Origin: JAPOUP01 sp965221405
GTDB lineage: Bacteria; Pseudomonadota; Alphaproteobacteria; Rhodobacterales; Rhodobacteraceae
Assembly: GCA_965221405.1 (NCBI GenBank)
Contig: CBDCSE010000002.1
Coordinates: forward strand, 2,046,001 to 2,110,000
Reading direction: 5' to 3'
DNA: 64,000 nucleotides
Shown: positions 17,490-26,514 of the stretch, piece by piece
Layout: each line of letters opens with the position of its first letter
Position numbering within the stretch: the stretch's first letter is position 1
Translations under genes and position numbers: made by a program
Notes under the pieces: generated by a model
Database searches by the model: none
Seen by the model: the letters and a program-made list of their open reading frames with translations, nothing else
Told to the model about the DNA's origin: nothing

Positions 17490-18186
17490 CTATTTCTCTT
17501 TCATCTCCAGCGTCTCCACCGCCTCCTTCCAAAGGCCATTCTGCGCGTCATCCTCAGTGACCATCGTCGCCTCACTGTGGGTCATCTGCGTCACACCCTG
17601 AAGGTCCACCTTGTCCGGGCCCAATGCCTTCAGCACCCGCTTCCAGCGTGTCTTGCTGTCCTGATCGAGCGATCCGTCCTCCCGCCGCAGCATATCGCGG
17701 ATCCGCTGCACCAGATCCACCTCGTCATCGTCGATGAACATCACGTGCCACGGCGCGGGGCCGAGGTCGTAGTCGTCGGTGTCCGTCAGCACCAGCTTCA
17801 CTGACTCCAGTGCCTCCCATTCGGCGTCGTCTATGGTCTCCACCCGAATGTCCACATGGGTGCTGTGCGCAGGCACCATGACCGGGCTCTGCATCGGCAA
17901 CCTGAAGTCCTTGCCCTCTATCGTCGGCCATCTTTTGTCGGTTTCCACCGTGTACTTGAGCGCCAGTGACGCGGTCGGGGCCGGACTGAAGTTGACCCGC
18001 ACATTGTGTGGGCCGCCGTCCTCGGCCGCGCCCGATGAGGTCGATTCGAAGCTTGCTACCGTCGTGGCCCCGGCCGCTTGGGCTGCCGGGCCGGAAAGCA
18101 GCGGCAGGGCGAGCAGGGCGGCGGCAGGTGCCGTAAGTCGCTTAAGGAAGGGGGGGGGGGGGGGGGGGGGGGATGAGACTCTTCAT
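17490..18186 (-). CDS. Secreted Calx-beta-like protein with a 23-G homopolymer in its signal-peptide region
   Basis: The body (stop at 17490, open frame to 18149) encodes a signal-peptide core FLKRLTAPAAALLALPLL, then a single Calx-beta-like fold (LALKYTVE, VPAHSTHVDIRVETIDD, VKLVLTDTDDYDLG, VMFIDDD) and a helical tail (RWKRVLKALG, MTHSEATMV, LWKEAVETLE). The only good start is ATG 18186, 6 bp after a perfect GGAGG. Between them lies a run of 23 C in the coding sense (18150-18172 on the plus strand). With 23 the reading hits TAA four codons after the tract; with 22 or 25 it is in frame. So as sequenced the gene is off, and tract slippage could turn it on. Function unknown; Calx-beta domains commonly bind Ca2+ in surface proteins. 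Confidence 0.65.
18150..18172. repeat. Poly-G tract, 23 bp
   Basis: An uninterrupted run of 23 G on the plus strand, wholly inside the 5' coding part of the Calx-beta gene. Runs of this length are hypermutable by slipped-strand mispairing. They are also prone to sequencing and assembly error, so the exact length should be regarded as uncertain. Confidence 0.9.
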
Positions 18187-18785
18187 GGAATTCCTCCGCA
18201 TTCGGTTTCACTCCTCCATCATAGAAGATGTCCCTTTCCGCGCAAGCCGAAACCCATCTTTCGCAAAATTTTTTGCTCGACCGGTTAAAGCATCGTCAAG
18301 CCGTGTTTTTTGGATTCGGCAATGCCCGTTATGGCACTACTTTTGCCGCATCCCGTTACCACTGCGGTCGCTTGGGATGCTTTCTCCATTGTAGGTTGGC
18401 GTTAAACGGTACGCCAGCGGATCTGGCAATGGCACAGGCTTCTGGATTGGGCCGGGCGTCGACGATGTCCTTCAGCCGCGCGCACCCGTGCGCCTCGAGC
18501 CCCACCCTGCAGATCTTCCTGCCTGCCTGTTCCATAGCCTGTCCCGCCTCCGGTATGCCCCCTGACGCCACCCAGGGTGGCCGGAAGGTCTGTTGTCCGG
18601 TGTTGCGGTCGGGAGCATAGCCCGTCCCGGGCCAGGATGGAACCGGCAATTCAACGAGGATGGGATACTAGTCCGGTCAGCACGTCAGGTTCTGTGGACA
18701 AGACCACGCCTGCATCACACCAAACTCGGACGCACGGCGAGGCAGTGAATGAACGGACGGTGGCGCTAAGATCGCGTTCGGTCAT
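18187..18785. other. Region of about 600 bp with no firm gene
   Basis: Between the Calx-beta start and the hisG stop. It must carry the promoter of the Calx-beta gene near its left end. Its only plausible coding content is the 97-codon minus-strand ORF at 18356-18649, listed separately. Otherwise I see nothing. Confidence 0.4.
18356..18649 (-). CDS. Hypothetical 97-residue ORF, possibly a gene fragment
   Basis: The C-terminal two thirds (AGRKICRVGLEAHGCARL, then DARPNPEACAIARSAGVPFN) has protein-like composition and codon use, while the first 30 residues do not. There is no good RBS before 18649. I do not recognise the family. It may be the tail of a decayed gene. Confidence 0.3.
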   Translation of the reverse strand: MPVPSWPGTGYAPDRNTGQQTFRPPWVASGGIPEAGQAMEQAGRKICRVGLEAHGCARLKDIVDARPNPEACAIARSAGVPFNANLQWRKHPKRPQW

Positions 18786-19478
18786 TCATGAGCCCAGCCG
18801 CGCCTTCAGTTCCTTGAGTGCGGCCATTTCCGAAGTTCCCCAACCTGCCTGTTGTGATTGAAACAGGGTTGCCTGACTACGGTGGATAACCCCGTTCGAC
18901 AGAATCTTCAGGCCGTTCGCCTGCAGCGTCTCGCCTGTCGATACGAGATCGGCGATAGCCTCGGCGGTCTGGTTCCGCACGGTGCCTTCCGTCGCGCCCT
19001 GGCTGTCGACGAGCAGATAGTCCGCCACTCCGTTCTCCTTCAGGAATTCCCGCACCAGTCGATGGTATTTTGTGGCGATGCGCAGCCGGTGACCATGAAC
19101 CTGCCGGAAGGTGGCCGCAACGTCATCAAGATCGTCCAGTGTGTCGACGTCTATCCAGCACTTCGGAACCGCGACCACCAGTTCGGCATGCCCCAATCCA
19201 AGTCTTGCGACTTCCTCCGTCTCGCTTCTCCAGTGTACCAGAGACTCACGCACAAGATCGGAGCCCGTCACCCCAAGATGGATACGCCCACCCTGAAGCT
19301 CACGTGGAATTTCCCCAGCCGACAGAAGCACCAGTTCGACGCCATGTACTCCTTCGACGCTGCCCGAATATTCACGGTAGGGGCCAGCAAGTGACAGGGT
19401 TACGCCACGCTCACCGAACCATTGGAAGGTTCCATCCTTGAGACGGCCCTTTGACGGCACACCGAGTTTGAGCGTCAT
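18786..19478 (-). CDS. hisG: ATP phosphoribosyltransferase, short form
   Basis: First enzyme of histidine synthesis (ATP + PRPP to phosphoribosyl-ATP), 230 residues. The N-terminal LKLGVPSKGRLKDG and the GVTGSDLVRES and VDSQGATEGTVRNQTAEAI segments are typical. It lacks the C-terminal ACT-like regulatory domain, which is the short HisG form that needs HisZ for activity and feedback control. hisZ is directly upstream with a 4-bp ATGA overlap, consistent with formation of the HisG-HisZ hetero-octamer. Confidence 0.95.
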   Translation of the reverse strand: MTLKLGVPSKGRLKDGTFQWFGERGVTLSLAGPYREYSGSVEGVHGVELVLLSAGEIPRELQGGRIHLGVTGSDLVRESLVHWRSETEEVARLGLGHAELVVAVPKCWIDVDTLDDLDDVAATFRQVHGHRLRIATKYHRLVREFLKENGVADYLLVDSQGATEGTVRNQTAEAIADLVSTGETLQANGLKILSNGVIHRSQATLFQSQQAGWGTSEMAALKELKARLGS

Positions 19479-20557
19479 GGCAGTTCCATTATGAGCGCCG
19501 GCCTGACAACCCCGCCAATTGCGGGTGCCGCGCCGTTGCCGCCCAGAGCGCGTGTAAGCGCGTCGTAACGGCCCCCTGTGGCCACTGGGGGCAGGTCGGG
19601 CAGCGCATCGGAGTAGAAGCCGAACACGAATCCATCGTAATATTCCATTGTTGTCCGGCCGTAGCTTCCTTCAAAGCTGAGTGTGGATGTGTCAATGCCG
19701 TTGGCTTCCAGCGTGTCAAGACGCACGGCAAACCGCTCGACCGCCGGTGCTGTCCCCGGTAGGGCTTCGGCGATTTTTCTGAGCCGCGAAAGCGCCACAG
19801 GTGCCATTTCGCGCAAATTCACGATCTCCTCGATCAGACTGACCTCGTCGGAAGGGATCGGCGGTGCTCCGGCATCCTCGACAAGCGCCTGGACGCGCTC
19901 TTCTATTTCGTCGATCGTTCGCAGTCCGATCACCGGACCCGTTTCCGGTGTCCTTTCGATGCGCCGGGCGTGTTCGACCAGTTCAGCGCGGGCGGCGGGT
20001 ACCGGTGAACGACCTCCGAACTGGTCCAGCAGTTCGCGGAACCGGTGAGGTCTCCAGATATGGCGTATCAACGCCGCCTTTCGCGTATCGGTTGTCGACA
20101 GCCCGTGAACCGCCGCCATAAGAACGCCGATGTCGCCGGTTGCCGCCCTGAGGCGTAAGGGCTTCAGGACGCATGAAAAGAGCGAGAACACCTCGGCGTC
20201 CGCAAGGTGCCGCGCATAGCCGCCAAACACCTCGAAGCCAACCTGAACATATTCCGACGGGCGGGTCGCGCCCGTTTCCTGGGTGCGGAACACTTTCCCG
20301 GAATAAGCGTAGCGTCCCACCTCCCGACCCATGTCGAGATGCATCTGCGCGACGGGTACCGTGAAGTCCGGCCGAAGCATCAGTTCGCCCGCCAAAGGAT
20401 CGCGGGTGGTGTAGGCACGGCCGCGGATATCCTCGCCATACAGATCCAGAAGCGATCTGGCCGGCAGCAGAACCGGCAACTCAACCATTTCGGCGCCAGC
20501 GTCGACAAATGCACCGGCAATACGCGCCCGTTCGGCCTCAAGCGTTCTCACGGTCAT
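19475..20557 (-). CDS. hisZ: ATP phosphoribosyltransferase regulatory subunit
   Basis: A 360-residue histidyl-tRNA-synthetase-like protein without the anticodon-binding domain, which activates short HisG. It keeps class-II synthetase-core stretches (RPDFTVPVAQ, YSGKVFR, GGRYDALTR) but not aminoacylation capacity. ATG 20557 overlaps the hisS stop (ATGA at 20554-20557); an upstream extension of the frame to 20659 lies inside hisS and is rejected. Middle gene of hisS-hisZ-hisG. Confidence 0.93.
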   Translation of the reverse strand: MTVRTLEAERARIAGAFVDAGAEMVELPVLLPARSLLDLYGEDIRGRAYTTRDPLAGELMLRPDFTVPVAQMHLDMGREVGRYAYSGKVFRTQETGATRPSEYVQVGFEVFGGYARHLADAEVFSLFSCVLKPLRLRAATGDIGVLMAAVHGLSTTDTRKAALIRHIWRPHRFRELLDQFGGRSPVPAARAELVEHARRIERTPETGPVIGLRTIDEIEERVQALVEDAGAPPIPSDEVSLIEEIVNLREMAPVALSRLRKIAEALPGTAPAVERFAVRLDTLEANGIDTSTLSFEGSYGRTTMEYYDGFVFGFYSDALPDLPPVATGGRYDALTRALGGNGAAPAIGGVVRPALIMELP

Positions 20558-22071
20558 TGACTGGATCGTTGTATCCGTTTGGCGGTACCGATGCACCCGG
20601 ATATTTCCGACACGAGGTTGGCTCGGGGTATCTCCCGTTGGGCAGGCCGGTTTTTCCACTCCTCGTTGGAGGTGATCTCGGTGGCGAGGCGTTTGCCGAG
20701 CGCGAGGTTCTTGACGATTACACGGTCCCGCGCACGCTCCTCCGTGCCCTGGATGATCGCAAACGGACAGTCGCGCCTGTCCGCATATCTCAGTTGACTT
20801 CCGAAACTCCTTGGATTGCCAAGGTACATCTCCGCCCGGATGCCCGCCCCGCGTAGTTCGGCGACCATGGCCTGATAGTCACCGATGTGATCACGGTCCA
20901 TCACCGTCACCAGCACCGGGCCGGTCATCGCTCTGCCGCCGCCCCCGGCCCGCCGCGCGGCCAGTAGTCGGTCGACACCCAAGGAGATACCTGTCGCCGG
21001 CACTTCCTGCCCAGTGAAGCGCTTGACCAGATCGTCGTAGCGTCCCCCTCCCGCCACGCTTCCGAACTGGCGTCTGCGTCCCTGTTCATCGGTGATATCG
21101 AAGGTAAGTTCGGCCTCAAAAACGGGTCCGGTATAGTAGCCTAGTCCCCGCACGACGGACGGGTCTATCTCGATCCGGTTCGAACCGTAGCCCTGCAGGT
21201 CAAGGGATTCCCCGATTGTCTCCAGTTCGTCCACGCCCAGAGCGCCGGTGTCGGATCCCGATGTCAGCTCGCGGAGGCGGGCCACGGTCGCGGATATGTC
21301 CGGGCACCCGGCCTCCACGAAACCCATAACCGTATCCGCCTGATCATCTGAAAGACGTGCTCCCCCGGTGAAATCACCGCTCTCGTCCCTTCTTCCTTCG
21401 CCAAGAAGCGCTCTTACTCCCTGAGGGCCCAGCCGGTCGAGCTTGTCGACCGCACGCAGAACGATACCCCGCTCTTCGGCAAATCGCTCGGGTTCCGATG
21501 GATCGAGGATGCCCGCAACTTCCATCACACCGTTGAGAACCATCCGGCTGTTGATGCGGACCATATAGTCGCCACGCGATATGCCTACGCATTCCAGGGT
21601 ATCGCACAGCATCGCGCAGATTTCGGTGTCGGCGGCGGGACTGGCGGAACCGACAGTATCGGCGTCACATTGATAGAACTGCCGGAACCGTCCGGGTCCT
21701 GGTTTTTCGTTACGCCAGACCGGTCCCATCGCGTAACGCCGGTAAGGCGTCGGTAGCTGATTGCGGTGCTGCGCATAGACCCGTGCCAGCGGTGCGGTCA
21801 GGTCGTAGCGGAGTGCCAGCCAGTTGGCATCTTCGTCGTCCTGCCAAGCGAATACCCCGGCATTAGGGCGATCGACATCAGGCAGGAACTTTCCGAGTGA
21901 CTCGACTGTCTCTACGGCAGGGCTTTCCAGAGGGTCGAAACCATAGCGATCATAAACTTCGGCGACCCGGGAAAGAATCCGGTTTCGCTCGGCGACCTCG
22001 GCACCGAAACAGTCTCGGAACCCTTTGGGAGTCCGTGCCATCGGGCGTGGTGGCTTCTTTGGTCGTGCCAT
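20554..22071 (-). CDS. hisS: Histidyl-tRNA synthetase
   Basis: Class II aminoacyl-tRNA synthetase, 505 residues from Met 22071. Motif 1 region includes RYGFDPLESPAVE, motif 2 the YAMGPVWRNEKPGPGRFRQF, the HisA-type loop GLGYYTGPVFE, and motif 3 GISLGVDRLLAARR. The C-terminal anticodon-binding domain begins near VLVTVMD. It is the alphaproteobacterial form (TPKGFRDCFG start). The open frame reaches 22203, but MARPKKPPRP at 22071 or MARTPKGFRD at 22041 are the natural starts. Confidence 0.94.
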   Translation of the reverse strand: MARPKKPPRPMARTPKGFRDCFGAEVAERNRILSRVAEVYDRYGFDPLESPAVETVESLGKFLPDVDRPNAGVFAWQDDEDANWLALRYDLTAPLARVYAQHRNQLPTPYRRYAMGPVWRNEKPGPGRFRQFYQCDADTVGSASPAADTEICAMLCDTLECVGISRGDYMVRINSRMVLNGVMEVAGILDPSEPERFAEERGIVLRAVDKLDRLGPQGVRALLGEGRRDESGDFTGGARLSDDQADTVMGFVEAGCPDISATVARLRELTSGSDTGALGVDELETIGESLDLQGYGSNRIEIDPSVVRGLGYYTGPVFEAELTFDITDEQGRRRQFGSVAGGGRYDDLVKRFTGQEVPATGISLGVDRLLAARRAGGGGRAMTGPVLVTVMDRDHIGDYQAMVAELRGAGIRAEMYLGNPRSFGSQLRYADRRDCPFAIIQGTEERARDRVIVKNLALGKRLATEITSNEEWKNRPAQREIPRANLVSEISGCIGTAKRIQRSSQ

Positions 22072-22215
22072 GTGTGTGCGTCGCGGTAGTGATCGTGCGC
22101 CATCTAGCGGATGGTGTGGCGGGAGGCAAGGAACGGGTCCCCGCAAGGGAATAAAGGAGGCTAGTGAATGACCAATATGGTTGGAAAAATCCGGAAGCGC
22201 CATTCCAGGATGCCC

Positions 22216-25200
22216 TCAGGTATCCTCCACCTGCAGCACGCCGCTGAGTGACTTGAGCGCACCCTTGATCCGGGGATTGATCTGAAACCTGTCTCCAAGT
22301 GCGATTTCCAGCTCTCCCGGCAGATCCGGAGACCGTAGACAGAGCTGGACCTCACCGTATGCCGCTGATCCGGCTTTCCCGTCGGCACGCTCAAGCAGTG
22401 CTGCGGTGGAGGCCACCGCCTCAACATTCTCGACGAAAATCCTCAACCCCGGCGGCCCGGCGTCCGCTATGACCACGCTGACCGGGTGTACGGAACGCAC
22501 GCGCAGCCTCAACTGGTTGCCTTCCATATTCGCCGTTACAGTCATGACAACGTTATTGCCCGGTTCGAGGTGCTCGCCCGCGGCCGCAAACACATCAGAA
22601 AAAACGGTGACTTCGTGTAGCCCTGTCGGGTCGGAGACCTGCACGTAGGCGAAACGGTCACCCTTCGCCGACTTTCGCTCCTGCTTTCTCAGGACGGTAC
22701 CTCCGACCTTGGCCACCAGCGGAGCGTGTTCGGCCCGCGCAGCCACATCGGCCAGGGTCGTCACACTTTGTCGCCTGAGTAGCGCAACGTAATCATCCAG
22801 TGGGTGGCCGGTGAGATAGAACCCAATCGCGGTATACTCTTCCGCTAGCCTCTCCTGTGGAAGCCAGTCCTCGACCGGAGCCAGACGGGGTTCCGGCAGG
22901 TCGTCTCCGGTCTCTCCGAATAACGATGCCTGGCTGGAATTCCTCTGGTCATGTGACGCTGTTGAATAGGCGATCAGCGAATCCAGGGATCCGAGCACCC
23001 TTTTGCGGTTGGGGTCAAGTTGGTCAAAGGCTCCCGCCCGTGCGAGCATCTCCATGGAACGCTTGCCTATCCGCTTGAGGTCCGTCCGGCGCGCGAGATC
23101 GAAGAGATTGACGAATGGCCTGTCCCCACGGGCGGCGGTGATCAATCGCATAGCCTCTACGCCCACGTTCTTCAATGCGCCGAGGGCATAAACCACCTTG
23201 CCTTCGTGAACGCTGAAGGTCGCGTCAGACCGGTTGACGCACGGCGGTACGATCTCGATTTCAAGTTCGCGGCGGACCTCCTCGGCATACACCGATAGCT
23301 TGTCGGTGAGATGCAGGTCGCAATTCATCACTCCTGCCATGAATTCGACAGGATGGTTCGCTTTTAGCCATGCCGTCTGATAGCTGACAACCGCGTAGGC
23401 GACCGCGTGTGATTTATTGAAGCCGTAGTTCGCGAATTTTTCCAGCAGGTTCCAGACCTCAACCGCTCTTTCGGCGTCGATCCCGTTCTGTCGCGCTCCC
23501 TCGAGGAACTTGGGTCGTTCGGCATCCATTTCCTCCTTGATTTTCTTGCCCATCGCGCGCCGGAGAAGATCGGCCCCGCCGAGCGAGTACCCCGCCATTT
23601 CCCTGGCGATCTGCATCACCTGTTCCTGATAGACGATGATGCCCTGCGTTTCGTTGAGGATGTGATCTATGGTCGGGTGCAGGAATTCGCGTTTTGAAAG
23701 CCCGTTCTTGACCTCGCAGTATTTCGGAATGCTTTCCATCGGGCCGGGCCGGTAGAGCGCCACCAGAGCGACGATGTCCTCTATACAGGTGGGTTTCATG
23801 CGTCTCAACGCGTCCATCATGCCTGCGCTTTCCACCTGGAATACCGCCACCGTCCTGGCTCTGGTGTAAAGATCGAAGGTCTTTTCGTCGTCCAGCGGGA
23901 TGGCGCCAGGATCGATTTCGATTCCACGACGTTTGAGGAGATCAACGGCATTCTGGATCATCGTGAGTGTTTTGAGCCCGAGGAAGTCGAACTTGACCAG
24001 TCCCGCGGCCTCCACCCATTTCATGCTGAACTGGCTGGCCGGCATCTCCGATCGGAAGTCTTGATACAGTGGAACCAACTCATCGAGTGGCCGGTCGCCT
24101 ATCACCACTCCCGCGGCATGCGTCGACGCGTTACGGAGAAGCCCTTCCAGCTGGTTGCCGTAGTTCAGCAGGCGATTGACAACTTCCTCCTCGGCCGCTT
24201 TACGTAGGCGCGGCTCCTCTTTGAGCGCCTGCTCGATGCTTACCGGTTTTACGCCCTCGACGGGAATCATCTTCGCCAGACGGTCCACCTGACCGTATGG
24301 CATCTGCAGGACCCGGCCGACATCCCTTACGGCGGCTTTCGACAGCAGTGCACCGAATGTGATGATCTGCGCGACCCGGTCACGGCCATATCTGTCCTGT
24401 ACGTATTCAATCACCTCCTCGCGGCGGTTCATGCAGAAATCGATATCAAAGTCAGGCATGCTGACCCGCTCCGGATTCAGGAACCGCTCGAAAAGCAGGC
24501 CGTAACGAATGGGGTCAAGATCGGTTATGGTCAGCGCGTATGCGGCCAGTGATCCCGCACCCGATCCGCGGCCGGGCCCGACCGGGATGTTCTGTCCCTT
24601 CGCCCACTTGATGAAATCCGCGACGATCAGGAAGTATCCGGTGAAGCCCATCTTTTCGATGAGTTCCAGTTCGAACTGGAGGCGACGCTCGTACTCATCC
24701 CTCGAAGCCGCCGGATCAATGGCCGCGAGGCGTTCATCGAGACCCTCATGGGCCTGCCGTCGCAGCTCCTCTACCTCATCATCGGCGAAACCGGGTAAAA
24801 TCGGCTGACGTTTGGTTGCCCGGAATGCACAGCGGCGGGCGATCTCGACCGTATTTTCCAGCGCTTCCGGGAGATCGGCGAACAGCATCGCCATTTCCTG
24901 CGGGCTCTTAAAGCAATGCTGCGGCGTCAGGCGTCGGCGGGGTTCCCGTTGGTCGACATATGTGCCTTCGGCGATGCAGATGAGCGCGTCGTGCGCTTCA
25001 TACATATCCTGATCGGGAAAATAGACGTCGTTGGTCGCTACGATCGGTAGACCAAGCGCATAGGCGGTTTCGACAAACCATCTTTCGGTCTGGCGTTCGG
25101 CCTCGGGAAGGCCTGTGCCCTCTTCGGGATGGCGCTGAAGCTCGACATATGTTCTTGTGGGAAAGGCGTCTGAGAGGCGCTGGAGGAGTTCCAGTCCCCG

Positions 25201-25662
25201 TGCGGAGCCGCCGTCCCGCACCAGCTTTCCGAGCGGTCCATCCGGTCCGCCGGTCAGTAGGATTAGCCCATCGGAATGTCGGCAAAGTTCATTGACGGTG
25301 ACATGCGGTGTGCCGCCATCGCCGCGTAGGTAGAAACAGGAGTTCAACTTCATCAGGTTACGGTAGCCTGATCCGTTCTGCGCCAGGAGAACGACAGGTG
25401 CTGGATTCCGTGTCCTGACGTCAATATCGGTCACCGCGAATTCCAGATCGAGCTGGCACCCGATGATTGGCTGCAGTCCTGCTTCGACGGCAAGTTCCGA
25501 AAATTCCAGTGCGGTGAACATGTTGTTGGTGTCGGTCACGGCGACAGCCGGCATTCCGGCATTGGTGCACATTTTCGTCAGGTTCCGGACCCGGACGGCA
25601 CCCTCCAGAAGCGAGTGTTCGGTATGAAGGCGAAGATGGATGAACTGGGGTTCCGGTTTCAT
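22216..25662 (-). CDS. dnaE: DNA polymerase III alpha subunit
   Basis: Replicative polymerase, 1148 residues. The N-terminal PHP domain starts FIHLRLHTEHSLLEG; the C-family polymerase active site includes GPGRGSGAGSL and PDFDIDFCMNRREEVI; the finger region contains LYRPGPMESIP; an OB-fold segment (VAKVGGTVLRKQERKSAKG) lies toward the C-terminus. The start ATG 25662 fits the family start. Intact, full length. It lies immediately upstream (same strand) of hisS with a 145-bp gap but is probably a separate transcription unit. Confidence 0.96.
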   Translation of the reverse strand: MKPEPQFIHLRLHTEHSLLEGAVRVRNLTKMCTNAGMPAVAVTDTNNMFTALEFSELAVEAGLQPIIGCQLDLEFAVTDIDVRTRNPAPVVLLAQNGSGYRNLMKLNSCFYLRGDGGTPHVTVNELCRHSDGLILLTGGPDGPLGKLVRDGGSARGLELLQRLSDAFPTRTYVELQRHPEEGTGLPEAERQTERWFVETAYALGLPIVATNDVYFPDQDMYEAHDALICIAEGTYVDQREPRRRLTPQHCFKSPQEMAMLFADLPEALENTVEIARRCAFRATKRQPILPGFADDEVEELRRQAHEGLDERLAAIDPAASRDEYERRLQFELELIEKMGFTGYFLIVADFIKWAKGQNIPVGPGRGSGAGSLAAYALTITDLDPIRYGLLFERFLNPERVSMPDFDIDFCMNRREEVIEYVQDRYGRDRVAQIITFGALLSKAAVRDVGRVLQMPYGQVDRLAKMIPVEGVKPVSIEQALKEEPRLRKAAEEEVVNRLLNYGNQLEGLLRNASTHAAGVVIGDRPLDELVPLYQDFRSEMPASQFSMKWVEAAGLVKFDFLGLKTLTMIQNAVDLLKRRGIEIDPGAIPLDDEKTFDLYTRARTVAVFQVESAGMMDALRRMKPTCIEDIVALVALYRPGPMESIPKYCEVKNGLSKREFLHPTIDHILNETQGIIVYQEQVMQIAREMAGYSLGGADLLRRAMGKKIKEEMDAERPKFLEGARQNGIDAERAVEVWNLLEKFANYGFNKSHAVAYAVVSYQTAWLKANHPVEFMAGVMNCDLHLTDKLSVYAEEVRRELEIEIVPPCVNRSDATFSVHEGKVVYALGALKNVGVEAMRLITAARGDRPFVNLFDLARRTDLKRIGKRSMEMLARAGAFDQLDPNRKRVLGSLDSLIAYSTASHDQRNSSQASLFGETGDDLPEPRLAPVEDWLPQERLAEEYTAIGFYLTGHPLDDYVALLRRQSVTTLADVAARAEHAPLVAKVGGTVLRKQERKSAKGDRFAYVQVSDPTGLHEVTVFSDVFAAAGEHLEPGNNVVMTVTANMEGNQLRLRVRSVHPVSVVIADAGPPGLRIFVENVEAVASTAALLERADGKAGSAAYGEVQLCLRSPDLPGELEIALGDRFQINPRIKGALKSLSGVLQVEDT

Positions 25663-26514
25663 GTCGACATGCTAACCCAGCCGGAGCCCGGTTGGAATGC
25701 CGTGGTTAACGCCAGGAATGGTAGCGGAGTTTGCGGAGTCGGCTGCAGGGCTATCCGTCTTGGGATTGAATATCGCGGTGTATGGAAACCGATTCGGATC
25801 ATTGTTCACTATGGTGCCGGACTGTTATTTTCCTGATACTGAATGTCCAATAACCGATGGAAAATACGCTCGGGAAGGTGATTGATTATCAGAGGTACCA
25901 ATGCGCCGGGAAACTTAACTTCCTTGCGCTTCTTGCAGAGCTCCGCGATCGAGCGGTTTTTCCCGGGAAACGGTCATTATTCCGACGGCTGGCTGGTATA
26001 TGGAACCGACGCGGTTGGAGCGGCAGCTGGGGGACGGCATGTCCAAGGCTGAGAGGGTGGCTGAGCTCGGGGGATCGTGGCGTGGGGCCGCGACCGGGAC
26101 GACCAGCACGACCAGAGGATCGGGACGGTCTCGCGCTGGAAGGTGCGCCGGGCCCGTGCGCACATCGCCATCCGTTACATGGCCTTCCGCCGCCTTCAGC
26201 ACATGCGCCATCGGCTGACGGTCCAGGGACACCAGACGGTTCGAACCGGATCCAGAAGGCGCTGGGCGGCCTGCAGATCAGCATCCCACCCGAAACGAAG
26301 GACGCACGGACGTTCGGCTTTGCGGGCGCGGCATCGGGCTGTGTCCGGCAGATCTACAGAGCCATCGGGCTGAACTGGAGCCGGGCTCCGTTCATTCACG
26401 CGCGAAAGGCGCGGGAAACAGCTCCCGGACGGCTTCGCCGATCCGGCCAGCGTGTGGCAGTCGCCAAATGTAGTGCATCTTTCCGAAGGCGGTATGAACG
26501 ATATCAATGTGTTA
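25663..26514 (+). pseudogene. Intergenic region grading into a decayed IS1634/IS4-type transposase fragment
   Basis: The first 300 bp upstream of dnaE hold its promoter region but no gene I can support. From about 26080 to 26410, shifting plus-strand frames give segments such as IGTVSRWKVRRARAHIAIRY, MAFRRLQHMRHRL and ALGGLQISIPPETK, which resemble the C-terminal part of IS1634/IS4-like transposases (the RIxAHIxIxFxA region). It is interrupted by frameshifts and is clearly non-functional. The assignment is from memory of the motif pattern only. Confidence 0.45.

Noticed and set aside
25857..26513. The 5' part of the long plus-strand ORF 25857-27410 as an N-terminal extension of the IS630 transposase
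   Set aside because: It lies outside the element's inverted repeats; the real start is ATG 26667 and the earlier part is unrelated IS debris.
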